From positions 186,001 through 250,000 of the forward strand of contig NZ_JANLNM010000004.1 of assembly GCF_024701975.1 (NCBI RefSeq): a DNA stretch of 64,000 nucleotides. Reading direction: 5' to 3'. Source of the stretch: Variovorax sp. ZS18.2.2 (lineage in GTDB: Bacteria; Pseudomonadota; Gammaproteobacteria; Burkholderiales; Burkholderiaceae_C). The translations under genes and the position numbers were made by a program. Numbering within the stretch: the stretch's first letter is position 1; the number at the start of each line of letters is the position of its first letter. This document shows, in pieces, positions 35,238 through 43,730 of this stretch. The notes under the pieces are model-generated. The model was given only the letters and a program-made list of their open reading frames with translations, did not search any database and was not told where the DNA came from.

Positions 35238-36629
35238 ATGAGCCTCGTCACGCGTTGCCCCGCCTGCACCACCACCTTCAAGGTGGTGCGCGACCAGCTT
35301 CGCATCTCGGACGGTTGGGTGCGCTGCGGCCGCTGCAGCCACGTGTTCGATGCGACGCTCGACCTGCACGAATCATCCGACGGGGCGCCCGCACCGTCGC
35401 CGGTGAGCGGCTATTCGCCCGCACTGGTCGAGCCCTCCTCCGAGCGCCGGGCCGACGCGCCGTCGCAACCTGCCCAGGCTTCCGAAGACGCGGATTTCTT
35501 CGATGACGAGCTTGAAGAGCATGCCCAGGCTGAAGTGGCGCATCCGTCGCCGGCGCCGCAAGCTTTCGAGCCCGTGGAAGTCGCGGTCGCGCCGCCACCC
35601 GAGCCACCGGCGCCGCCTCCTCCACCTGCAGCACCCGCGCAGTCCCCGGCGCTCTCGCTGCCCACGCACGGCATCATCGCGGACGAGCCGTGGTCCGACC
35701 TGGATGTCAGCGAGCCCGCGTGGCGGCCGCCGGCGAGTTCGCTGCCGCCGTTCCCGAACATCGACCTGAATCTCGCACCACCGCCGCCGTCTCCGCCTCC
35801 TCCGGTGCCCCCGCTGCCCGTGCCGCGCGCCAAGGCGCACGGACTGGTCGAGCCCACCCTTGACGACGACGCCGAAGAGAGGGGAGAAAAAGAAGAGGAC
35901 CACGACCAGGTCCAGATGCAGAAGGCGCTGCGGCGCGCGCGCATCAAGTCGGCCAAGATCGCGAGCGCCAACAAGTCGCGCGAGGCCAGGGCTGCGGCAA
36001 AGGCCGCGTCGTCGTCGATGGTCCGGGAGGCGAGCGAGCCGGAGAATCCTGTCTCGCTGCCGCCGATGTTCGCGGAGCGCGAGGAGGACCACCGTTTTTC
36101 CGACGACGAAGAGCACGACACCCATGCGCCCGGCTTCTGGCAGCGCAAGGGCGTGCGGCTGCTGCTGGTCGTCCTGGCGGTGCTCGCTGTCCTGCTGCTC
36201 ATCGTGCAGATCGTGCGCCACGAGCGCGACGGCATCGTCGCGCGCCAGCCGGGTTTGCGTCCCGCGCTGGCGACGCTGTGCCAGTACACCGGCTGCGAGC
36301 TCTCGGCCCTGCGCCAGATCGGCGACATCATGATCGAGGGCGCCGCCTTCGCGCGCGAGAAGAGCGGCGGCAACGACTACCGGCTGAGCTTCACCTTGCG
36401 CAACGCCGCGACCGTGCCGCTCGCGATGCCGGCCGTCGAGCTGTCGCTGCTCGACACGCAGGAGCGCGCGGTGGTGCGGCGCGTGCTGATGCCCGTGGAC
36501 TACGGCGCGCCATCGGTGCTCGCGGCGCGCGCCGATCGCGCAGCCTCGTTGCCGCTGACCCTGTCGCCGACAGAAGCGGCTGCGCTGCCGCCCATTGCGG
36601 GCTACCGCGTGGAAGCTTTCTATCCCTAG
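35238..36629 (+). CDS. Zinc-ribbon (MJ0042-type) and DUF3426 membrane protein
   Basis: The 463-residue protein opens with a zinc ribbon (C7, C10, C30, C33: RCPACTTTF and VRCGRCSHVFDA). A long Pro/Ala/Glu-rich low-complexity region follows (about 45-290), then one membrane segment (about 304-322) and a periplasmic DUF3426 domain resembling FxxA-type beta folds (IMIEGAAFAREKSG, LSLLDTQERAVVRRVLMP). The function is unknown; the topology puts the zinc ribbon in the cytoplasm. It is near prmA as in other Burkholderiales. Confidence 0.85.
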   Translation: MSLVTRCPACTTTFKVVRDQLRISDGWVRCGRCSHVFDATLDLHESSDGAPAPSPVSGYSPALVEPSSERRADAPSQPAQASEDADFFDDELEEHAQAEVAHPSPAPQAFEPVEVAVAPPPEPPAPPPPPAAPAQSPALSLPTHGIIADEPWSDLDVSEPAWRPPASSLPPFPNIDLNLAPPPPSPPPPVPPLPVPRAKAHGLVEPTLDDDAEERGEKEEDHDQVQMQKALRRARIKSAKIASANKSREARAAAKAASSSMVREASEPENPVSLPPMFAEREEDHRFSDDEEHDTHAPGFWQRKGVRLLLVVLAVLAVLLLIVQIVRHERDGIVARQPGLRPALATLCQYTGCELSALRQIGDIMIEGAAFAREKSGGNDYRLSFTLRNAATVPLAMPAVELSLLDTQERAVVRRVLMPVDYGAPSVLAARADRAASLPLTLSPTEAAALPPIAGYRVEAFYP

Positions 36630-36699
36630 CTGGACGACGCCTGCACGCAAGCAATCGTCCTTCTTTCATCCATCTTCATTCAACGAAAACGGTCCACCC

Positions 36700-37602
36700 A
36701 TGGCAGCAGTGATTTGCGGTTCCCTCGCGTTCGACACCATCATGACTTTCGAGGGCCGGTTCGCCGATCAGATCCTTCCGGACCAGCTGCACATCCTGAA
36801 CGTGTCGTTCCTCGTGCCCGGCCTGCGTCGCGACTTCGGCGGCTGCGCCGGCAACATCGCCTACAGCCTCAACGCGCTGGGCGGCACGGCACTGCCGATG
36901 GCCACGCTCGGCAGTGACGGCGCCGACTACCTGGAGCGCATGCGCACGCTGGGCATCGACACCGAGTTCGTGCGCCAGCTCGACGACACCTTCACCGCGC
37001 AGGCGATGATCATGAACGACGTCGACAACAACCAGATCACCGCATTCCATCCCGGTGCGATGCAGCAGGCGCACATCACCAAGGTGGTTGCGCGCGAAGA
37101 CATCAAGGTCGGCATCATCGCGCCCGATGGCCGCGAGGCGATGCTGCAGCACGCGGAGCAATTCGCCGCCGCCGGCATTCCGTTCGTGTTCGATCCGGGC
37201 CAGGGCCTGCCGATGTTCGACGGCGATGCGCTCAAGCATTTTGTCGATCTCGCGAGCTGGGTCGTGGTCAACGACTACGAAGGAAAGATGCTGTCGCAGC
37301 GCACCGGCTGGAGCCTGGCCGAGATTTCCAGGCGCGTGCGCGGCCTGGTGGTCACGCTGGCGGCCGAGGGCTGCGAAGTCTGGATCGATGGCGAGCGCGA
37401 ACATGTGCCGGGCGTGACGCCCACCGCGGTGATCGAGCCCACGGGTTGCGGCGACGCATGGCGCGGCGCGCTGCTGTTCGGTCTGGAAAAGGAATGGCCG
37501 CTCGCGCAATGCGCGGCACTGGGCAACCGCATCGGCGCGCTCAAGATCGCGCAGCGCGGACCGCAGAACTACCAGGTCGACCGCAAGGCCCTGGGCCTGT
37601 AA
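36700..37602 (+). CDS. PfkB-family carbohydrate/nucleoside kinase
   Basis: The 300-residue protein is a ribokinase-like kinase: GGCAGNIAYSLNALGG (47-62) and the C-terminal anion hole with catalytic D252 in EPTGCGDAWRGALL. Residues GSLAFDTIMTFEGRF at the start resemble the adenosine-kinase branch often seen in betaproteobacteria. The substrate is not certain; adenosine or a ribofuranosyl compound is likely. No strong Shine-Dalgarno is seen. A bidirectional terminator follows. Confidence 0.87.
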   Translation: MAAVICGSLAFDTIMTFEGRFADQILPDQLHILNVSFLVPGLRRDFGGCAGNIAYSLNALGGTALPMATLGSDGADYLERMRTLGIDTEFVRQLDDTFTAQAMIMNDVDNNQITAFHPGAMQQAHITKVVAREDIKVGIIAPDGREAMLQHAEQFAAAGIPFVFDPGQGLPMFDGDALKHFVDLASWVVVNDYEGKMLSQRTGWSLAEISRRVRGLVVTLAAEGCEVWIDGEREHVPGVTPTAVIEPTGCGDAWRGALLFGLEKEWPLAQCAALGNRIGALKIAQRGPQNYQVDRKALGL

Positions 37603-37626
37603 GAAGCGTCTTTTTCGAGCGTCCAT

Positions 37627-37661
37627 AAAAAAACCCGACACCGTGAGGTGCCGGGTTTTTT
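37627..37661. terminator. Bidirectional terminator between pfkB-type kinase and histone-like gene
   Basis: A run of A, the stem CCCG-A-CACC / GGTG-C-CGGG with loop GTGA, and a run of T lie between convergent genes, able to end transcription in both directions. Confidence 0.85.
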
Positions 37662-37683
37662 GCCGTCAAGGCGCTGAGAAAAC

Positions 37684-38202
37684 TCAGGGCTTGCTGGCCG
37701 TAGGAAACGGCCAGGCTGCCTGGGGATTCAGCGTCGTTTGCGCGGCAGGGGCAGGCGCTACAGCAGCCTTGGCAGGTGCCTTGGCAGCCTTCTTTGCAGC
37801 AGGCTTCTTGGCAGCAGCGGCAGGCTTGGCAGCGGGCTTTTTCGCGGCTTTCTTGGCCGCAGCCTTTTTCGCAGGAGCCTTCTTGGCGGCGGCCTTCTTT
37901 GCAGGGGCCTTCTTGGCAGGAGCCTTCTTCGCCGCAGCCTTCTTCGCAGGCGCCTTCTTGGCAGCGGCCTTCTTCGCCGGAGCCTTCTTCGCAGCAGCCT
38001 TCTTGGCCGGTGCTGCCTTCTTCGCTGCTACCTTCTTGGCAGGAGCCTTCTTGGCGGCGACCTTCTTGGCAGCAACCTTCTTGGCCGGAGCCTTCTTCGC
38101 TGCTACCTTCTTTGCCGGAGCCTTCTTAGCGGCCGCGACCTTCTTTGCCGGAGCCTTCTTTGCAGCGGCTTTCTTAGCCGGCGCTTTCTTTGCAGTTGCC
38201 AT
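37684..38202 (-). CDS. Histone H1-like DNA-binding protein (AlaLys repeats)
   Basis: The 172-residue product is nearly all Lys, Ala and Pro, built of repeated [13 protein letters not shown] units from residue 4 to about 135, followed by a less basic tail ending [17 protein letters not shown]. Such proteins coat DNA nonspecifically and act as nucleoid proteins or regulators. The conserved aromatic tail is typical of Burkholderiales members. AAGGAG precedes the ATG. The encoding DNA is an imperfect tandem repeat, so copy number may vary between strains. A small inverted repeat GTTGA/TCAAC lies in its leader. Confidence 0.88.
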   Translation of the reverse strand: MATAKKAPAKKAAAKKAPAKKVAAAKKAPAKKVAAKKAPAKKVAAKKVAAKKAPAKKVAAKKAAPAKKAAAKKAPAKKAAAKKAPAKKAAAKKAPAKKAPAKKAAAKKAPAKKAAAKKAAKKPAAKPAAAAKKPAAKKAAKAPAKAAVAPAPAAQTTLNPQAAWPFPTASKP

Positions 38203-38398
38203 TTCTATTTCTCCTTGATCAAGTTGAAAAAATCAACCTATTGAAGCACTCCACGCACGTTGGGAGCGTGAAGCGATTCATGGCGTTGGAATCTGAGCCC
38301 CAGCACCATGAACACCTGAGCCCTGGTCCATGCCGCGCTCTTCGACGCGATCGGTGGCAAGGGCAATTCTTGAATTCATTAATTCTTATCGGAAAGAT

Positions 38399-39637
38399 TC
38401 AATCCCAGGAGAGCGCACCACCCGACTGGTACTCGATCACGCGGGTTTCGAAAAAGTTGCGCTCTTTCTTCAGGTCAATCATTTCGCTCATCCAGGGGAA
38501 CGGGTTTTCTTCGTTCGGGAAGAGCGTTTCGAGGCCGATCTGCTGCGCACGCCGGTTGGCGATGTACCGCAGGTAGCCCTTGAACATGGAGGCGTTCATG
38601 CCGAGCACGCCGCGCGGCATGGTGTCTTCGGCGTATTTGTATTCGAGCTCGACGGCCTTCATGAAGAGGTCCTTGATCTCGGCCTTGAACTCGGAGGTCC
38701 AGAGGCCGGGGTTCTCGAGCTTGAGCTGGTTGATCAGGTCGATGCCGAAATTGCAATGCATCGACTCGTCACGCAGGATGTACTGGTACTGCTCGGCGGC
38801 GCCGGTCATCTTGTTCTGGCGGCCGAGCGCAAGGATCTGCGTGAAGCCGACGTAGAAGAAGAGACCTTCCATCAGGCAGGCGAACACGATGAGCGACTTG
38901 AGCAGCGTCTGGTCGGTTTCGTGCGTGCCGGTCTTGAAGTGCGGATCGCTGATGGCGTCGATGAACGGGAGCAGGAACTGGTCCTTCTCGCGGATCGACT
39001 GCACTTCGTTGTAGGCGTTGAAGATCTCGCTCTCGTCCAGGCCGAGCGACTCGACGATGTACTGGTACGCGTGCGTGTGGATCGCTTCCTCGAAGGCCTG
39101 GCGCAGCAGGAACTGGCGGCATTCGGGAGCCGTGATGTGGCGGTAGGTGCCCAGCACGATGTTGTTGGCGGCCAGCGAGTCGGCGGTCACGAAGAAGCCG
39201 AGGTTGCGCTTGACGATGCGGCGTTCGTCTTCGGTCAGGCCGTTCGGGTCTTTCCAGAGCGCGATGTCGCGCGTCATGTTCACTTCCTGCGGCATCCAGT
39301 GGTTGGCGCAGGTGGCGAGGTATTTTTCCCAAGCCCACTTGTACTTGAACGGCACCAGCTGGTTGACGTCGGTCTGGCCGTTGATGATGCGCTTGTCGGA
39401 AGCCTTGACGCGTTGCGCCACGACGGGAACCGAAGCGGGAGCAACCTGACGCAGCGGTGCGGCGGCGCCGTCATCGAGCGTGCGCGGGGCAGACGATGCG
39501 GGTTGTGCAATCGACGAAGTCGGAGCGTCCACCGAACGGCCTGCGGGCGAGCCGCTGGTCGATGCGTTGTGGTGCTGCAATCCTTGTTGCATATCCTTTG
39601 GTAAGGAGGGCTTGACTTCTTCGTCCCAGGTCAACAT
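38399..39637 (-). CDS. nrdB: Ribonucleotide reductase beta subunit, class Ia
   Basis: NrdB houses the di-iron tyrosyl-radical cofactor. The 412-residue product has a Ser/Ala-rich N-terminal extension (about residues 20-75) and the metal and radical motif [12 protein letters not shown] (E-A-I-H then Tyr four residues after the His, as in E. coli Y122), with DESMHCNFG later. The C-terminal tail ends GALSWD. ATG 39637 (MLTWDEE) is preferred to a TTG four codons upstream. It is separated from nrdA by 203 bases with its own possible promoter. Confidence 0.95.
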   Translation of the reverse strand: MLTWDEEVKPSLPKDMQQGLQHHNASTSGSPAGRSVDAPTSSIAQPASSAPRTLDDGAAAPLRQVAPASVPVVAQRVKASDKRIINGQTDVNQLVPFKYKWAWEKYLATCANHWMPQEVNMTRDIALWKDPNGLTEDERRIVKRNLGFFVTADSLAANNIVLGTYRHITAPECRQFLLRQAFEEAIHTHAYQYIVESLGLDESEIFNAYNEVQSIREKDQFLLPFIDAISDPHFKTGTHETDQTLLKSLIVFACLMEGLFFYVGFTQILALGRQNKMTGAAEQYQYILRDESMHCNFGIDLINQLKLENPGLWTSEFKAEIKDLFMKAVELEYKYAEDTMPRGVLGMNASMFKGYLRYIANRRAQQIGLETLFPNEENPFPWMSEMIDLKKERNFFETRVIEYQSGGALSWD

Positions 39638-39656
39638 AGAAAAATCCAATGCTCAA

Positions 39657-39684
39657 ATTATCGGAGTAACGATGTGAGTTGCAA
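39657..39684 (-). promoter_or_regulatory. Candidate nrdB promoter
   Basis: On the minus strand TTGCAA (39684-39679) and GATAAT (39662-39657) with a 16-base spacer, about 20 bases before the nrdB ATG. nrdB may thus be expressed partly apart from nrdA. Confidence 0.4.
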
Positions 39685-39840
39685 AGTGCTCGTTCACATC
39701 GCGCTCCATTTATGTGGTTGTTATGTTGCTCGCATGCATCGCGCGATGTCAGTCAATGGCTTCATTGCTTGAACGTCGCGCGACTTTCGCATGCACCTCA
39801 CTGGCTCAACGGGCTCACTGTTGTCGCGAGCATCGGCGTG

Positions 39841-42756
39841 TCACTGGCAGGCTTCGCACGTCGGATCGTCCACACCGCAGAACGCGATGTCGGTGGCAGG
39901 CATCGCGCTCATCTGTGCCTTCGCTGCAGCAGCGGCGGCTTCGAGTGCGCTCATGCCCGAGGGTGCGTCGTTGCCCGACGACACCGCGTTGAGACGGCCC
40001 GATTGCACCGTCGACTTTTCTGCGTGCGTCGCGCTCTGCGTGCGCAGGTAGTAGGTGGTCTTCAGGCCGCGCAGCCATGCGAGCTTGTAGGTGTCGTCGA
40101 GCTTCTTGCCCGATGCGCCGGCCATGTAGATGTTGAGCGACTGCGCCTGGTCGATCCACTTCTGGCGACGCGAGGCGGCTTCGACGAGCCACGTGGTTTC
40201 CACTTCGAACGCAGTGGCGTAGAGCGCCTTCACGTCCTGCGGCACGCGGTCGATCGGACGCAGCGAGCCGTCGAAGTGCTTCAGGTCCATCACCATCACG
40301 TCGTCCCACAGGCCCAGGCGCTTCAGGTCGCGCACCAGGTAGTGGTTGATCACGGTGAATTCGCCCGACAGGTTCGACTTGACCGAGAGATTGCCGAAGC
40401 AGGGCTCGATCGAAGCGTCCACGCCGATGATGTTCGAGATGGTCGCGGTCGGTGCGATGGCCACGCAGTTCGAATTGCGCATGCCGTCGGCCTTGATCTT
40501 GGCGCGCAGCGCGTCCCAGTCGAGCGTGGCCGAGCGGTCGACCTCGACGTAGCCGCCGCGTGCCTGCTCGAGCAGGTCGAGCGTGTCGATCGGCAAGATG
40601 CCCTTGTCCCACAGCGAGCCCTTGTAGCTCGAGTACTTGCCGCGTTCCTTGGCCAGCTCGGTCGATGCCCAGTAGGCGTGGTAGCAGATGGCTTCCATCG
40701 ACTCGTCGGCGAACTGCACGGCTTCCTGCGAGGCGTAGGGGATGCGCAGCTCGTACAGCGCGTCCTGGAAGCCCATGAGGCCCAGGCCCACCGGACGATG
40801 GCGCAGGTTCGAGTCGCGCGCCTTCTTCACGGCGTAGTAGTTGATGTCGATCACGTTGTCGAGCATGCGCATCGCGGTCGAGATCGTCCGCTTGAGCTTT
40901 TCCTGGTCGACCTTGCCGTCCTTCAAGTGCTGCAGCAGGTTCACCGAACCCAGGTTGCAGACGGCCGTTTCGGTGTCGCTGGTGTTCAGCGTGATCTCGG
41001 TGCAGAGGTTCGACGAGTGCACGACGCCGGCGTGCTGCTGCGGCGAGCGCACGTTGCAGGCGTCCTTGAACGTGATCCAGGGATGGCCGGTCTCGAACAG
41101 CATCGTGAGCATCTTGCGCCACAGGTCCGACGCCTGGATGGTGCGCGCGGGCTTGATCTCGCCGCGGGCGGCCTTTTCTTCGTAGGCGACGTAGGCCTTT
41201 TCGAAGTCGGCGCCGAACAGGTCGTGCAGGTCAGGCACGTTGGAAGGCGAGAACAGCGTCCAGGTGCCCTTTTCCATCACGCGGCGCATGAAGAGGTCGG
41301 GGATCCAGTTGGCCGTGTTCATGTCGTGCGTGCGGCGGCGGTCATCGCCGGTGTTCTTGCGCAGTTCCAGGAACTCCTCGATGTCCAGGTGCCACGACTC
41401 GAGGTACGTGCAGACGGCGCCCTTGCGCTTGCCGCCCTGGTTCACCGCCACGGCCGTGTCGTTCACCACCTTGAGGAACGGCACCACGCCCTGCGATTCG
41501 CCGTTCGTGCCCTTGATGTGGCTGCCGAGCGCGCGCACGCGGGTCCAGTCGTTGCCGAGGCCCCCCGCGAACTTCGAGAGCAGCGCGTTTTCCTTGATCG
41601 ACTCGTAGATGCCGTCCAGGTCGTCGGGCACGGTGGTCAGGTAGCAGCTGGAGAGCTGCGAGCGCAGTGTGCCGGCGTTGAACAGCGTCGGTGTGCTCGA
41701 CATGAAGTCGAACGAAGACAGCACTTCGTAGAACTCGATGGCGCGCGCTTCGCGGTCGATTTCGCCAAGCGACAGGCCCATGGCCACGCGCATGAAGAAC
41801 GCCTGCGGCAGTTCGATGCGGGTCTTGCGCACATGCAGGAAGTAGCGGTCGTACAGCGTCTGCAGGCCCAGGTAGTCGAACTGGTTGTCGCGTTCGGCCT
41901 TGAGGGCCGCGCCCAGGCGGGGCAGGTCGTACTGCAGCAGTTTCTCGTCGAGCAGATCGTTCTCCACGCCCTTCTTGATGAACTGCGGGAAGTAATCGGC
42001 GTAGGCGGTGGCACGGTCGACCGGCATCACTTCGCGGCCGACGATCTCCTTGAAGATCGTGTGCAGCAAGAGGCGCGCGGTGGCGAAGGTGTAGTCGGGA
42101 TCTTTCTCGATCAGCGTGCGGGCCGCCAGGATCGAGGCCTTGTAGACCTCGTCGAGCGGCACGCCGTCGTAGAGGTTACGCATCGTCTCGGCGACGATCG
42201 GCGCGGCGGTGATGCTGTCGCCCAGGTTCTCGCAGGCCGATTCGATCAGGCCCTTGAGCTGGTTCAGGTCGAGCTCGACGCGCTCGCCGTTGTCCAGCAC
42301 GTGCAGCGTCTGCACGGCGGGCATGTCGTGTTCGCCCTGCTTGGAACGCTCCTGCGTGCGGTGTTCGCGATACAGCACGTAGGCACGTGCGATTTCATGG
42401 TGGCCGCCGCGCATCAGGCCGAGCTCGACCTGGTCCTGCACGTCTTCGATGTGGAAGGTGCCGCCGCCCGGACGCGAGCGCACCATGGCGCGAATGACGG
42501 CCTGGGTGAGCGTGTCGACCGTCTCGCGCACGCTGGCCGAAGCCGCCCCCTGGGTGCCGTGCACGGCCAGGAAGGCCTTCATCATCGCGATGGCGATCTT
42601 GTTCGGCTCGAAGGGCACGACGGCGCCGTTGCGGCGGATGATCTGGTAGTGCGCGAGGTTCTGGCCGGTGGGCGAGCCGGCAGTGTCCCGCTGCTGCTGC
42701 GGCGGCGTCGAGGGAACGGCACGCGGGGTCGATGGGGTGTTCAGGGCAGTTTGCAT
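39841..42756 (-). CDS. nrdA: Ribonucleotide reductase alpha subunit, class Ia
   Basis: NrdA reduces ribonucleoside diphosphates to deoxy forms. The 971-residue product has a flexible N-terminus, an ATP-cone activity site (about residues 28-120), the catalytic barrel with SSCYLTTVPDDLDGI, NLCTEITLNTSDTETAVCNLGSVNL (short: NLCTEI, AVCNLGSVNL) and PTATISNIIGVDASIEP (short: TATISNI), and the C-terminal redox Cys pair in DPTCEACQ. GAGGAAG precedes the ATG at 42756. Two NrdR boxes sit on its promoter. Confidence 0.97.
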   Translation of the reverse strand: MQTALNTPSTPRAVPSTPPQQQRDTAGSPTGQNLAHYQIIRRNGAVVPFEPNKIAIAMMKAFLAVHGTQGAASASVRETVDTLTQAVIRAMVRSRPGGGTFHIEDVQDQVELGLMRGGHHEIARAYVLYREHRTQERSKQGEHDMPAVQTLHVLDNGERVELDLNQLKGLIESACENLGDSITAAPIVAETMRNLYDGVPLDEVYKASILAARTLIEKDPDYTFATARLLLHTIFKEIVGREVMPVDRATAYADYFPQFIKKGVENDLLDEKLLQYDLPRLGAALKAERDNQFDYLGLQTLYDRYFLHVRKTRIELPQAFFMRVAMGLSLGEIDREARAIEFYEVLSSFDFMSSTPTLFNAGTLRSQLSSCYLTTVPDDLDGIYESIKENALLSKFAGGLGNDWTRVRALGSHIKGTNGESQGVVPFLKVVNDTAVAVNQGGKRKGAVCTYLESWHLDIEEFLELRKNTGDDRRRTHDMNTANWIPDLFMRRVMEKGTWTLFSPSNVPDLHDLFGADFEKAYVAYEEKAARGEIKPARTIQASDLWRKMLTMLFETGHPWITFKDACNVRSPQQHAGVVHSSNLCTEITLNTSDTETAVCNLGSVNLLQHLKDGKVDQEKLKRTISTAMRMLDNVIDINYYAVKKARDSNLRHRPVGLGLMGFQDALYELRIPYASQEAVQFADESMEAICYHAYWASTELAKERGKYSSYKGSLWDKGILPIDTLDLLEQARGGYVEVDRSATLDWDALRAKIKADGMRNSNCVAIAPTATISNIIGVDASIEPCFGNLSVKSNLSGEFTVINHYLVRDLKRLGLWDDVMVMDLKHFDGSLRPIDRVPQDVKALYATAFEVETTWLVEAASRRQKWIDQAQSLNIYMAGASGKKLDDTYKLAWLRGLKTTYYLRTQSATHAEKSTVQSGRLNAVSSGNDAPSGMSALEAAAAAAKAQMSAMPATDIAFCGVDDPTCEACQ

Positions 42757-42838
42757 TCGCTTCCTCTCGGTTGGCAATTCTTGTTGGGTGGCGACGCCTT
42801 GGCGGGGCGCCGCGCCGGCGTTGTTGACCGGACGGAGG

Positions 42839-42886
42839 ACACTATATCTAGGGTGTCATGGGTCTACAAGCCACTACCGGTAGTGT
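42839..42886 (-). promoter_or_regulatory. nrdA promoter with two NrdR boxes
   Basis: On the minus strand TTGTAG (42869-42864), a 17-base spacer and TATAGT (42846-42841) form a good promoter. One NrdR-like box, ACACTATATCTAGGGT (42839-42854), covers the -10. A second, CCACTACCGGTAGTGT (42871-42886, with a perfect 14-bp palindrome), lies just beside the -35. Their centres are 32 bp apart, the three-turn spacing known for NrdR, the ATP/dATP-sensing repressor. Confidence 0.8.
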
Positions 42887-43106
42887 TTTGTGAGTGGTTC
42901 ACCTAGGGCGGGTATCTCTCCAGGCATAGGCCATGGCTGGCGATGCCGCGTGAACACTGGCCTATGGTCGCGCAACCCGCATGGGGCGTGGCTTGCAAGC
43001 TGATTTGAGCCTGCAAGCCGCATGGTTGCTGCGGTTCACATTTGAATTCTCGAAAGCGATGCGGCCGGAGGGCAGGGCATCGCGGGGCGTCACGCGATTG
43101 AAAAAA
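42887..43106. other. Intergenic region with two inverted repeats upstream of nrdA
   Basis: No gene is seen. Two perfect inverted repeats occur: CATAGGCCA (42925-42933) / TGGCCTATG (42958-42966) and GGCTTGCA (42990-42997) / TGCAAGCC (43012-43019). Neither has a T run in an obvious terminator position. Their role is unknown. Confidence 0.4.
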
Positions 43107-43730
43107 TTAGTGCTCGATCACATGTGGGGGAAACATCTGTGATTTCCAGCCCAATTGCGCGTGCAGCAATCGCCAATCGAAGCCCGCGCCGGGGTCCTGT
43201 TTCCGGCCCGGTGCGATGTGCTCGTGACCGGCGATGAATGCGATGGCGTAGTGCTGCGCGATCGCGGGGCAGAGGCTGGCCAGCGTCTCGTACTGCGCGG
43301 CTTCGAAGGTCTGGCCCTCGAGCCCTTCGAGCTCGATGCCGATGGAGTCGTCGTTGCAGTTGCCGCGGCCGCGCCACGACGACACGCCTGCATGCCAGGC
43401 CCGGTCGTCGCAGCTCACGAATTGCCAGAGCTCGCCGTTGCGGCGCACGTAGAAATGCGAGGACACCTCAATGCCGCGGATCGACTGGAAGTAGGGGTGC
43501 GCATCCCAGTCGAGCCGGTTGGTGAAGAGCCGCTGCACCGCATCGCCACCGTATTCGCCGGGCGGCAGGCTGATCGAATGCAGCACGATCAGGTCGGTCT
43601 GCGCACCGGCCGGGCGGGGGCCGAAGTTCGGCGAGGGCAGGGCCTTCGCGAAGCGGTACCAGCCGGCCCGCCAGAGCCCGTCGTCGGCGGGCGGCGTGTT
43701 GTGCGGGAGGGTCTCTTCAGTCGTCGACAT
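43107..43730 (-). CDS. ampD: AmpD, 1,6-anhydro-MurNAc-L-alanine amidase
   Basis: AmpD cleaves anhydromuropeptides in the cytoplasm during wall recycling. The 207-residue product has zinc ligands H51 (IVLHSIS), H169 and D179 (GHEHIAPGRKQDPG), with E133 (GIELEG) and K177 in the catalytic places. The ATG lies within the last codons of pilR (14-base overlap). It complements mpl in this window. Confidence 0.95.
   Translation of the reverse strand: MSTTEETLPHNTPPADDGLWRAGWYRFAKALPSPNFGPRPAGAQTDLIVLHSISLPPGEYGGDAVQRLFTNRLDWDAHPYFQSIRGIEVSSHFYVRRNGELWQFVSCDDRAWHAGVSSWRGRGNCNDDSIGIELEGLEGQTFEAAQYETLASLCPAIAQHYAIAFIAGHEHIAPGRKQDPGAGFDWRLLHAQLGWKSQMFPPHVIEH

Noticed and set aside
37790..38200. Regular short repeats that might suggest a CRISPR array
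   Set aside because: They are codon-level repeats of an AlaLysPro protein, without unique spacers.
39679..42906. Plus-strand open frame of 1,075 codons opposite nrdA
   Set aside because: Shadow of nrdA; it also runs through the nrdA promoter and NrdR boxes.
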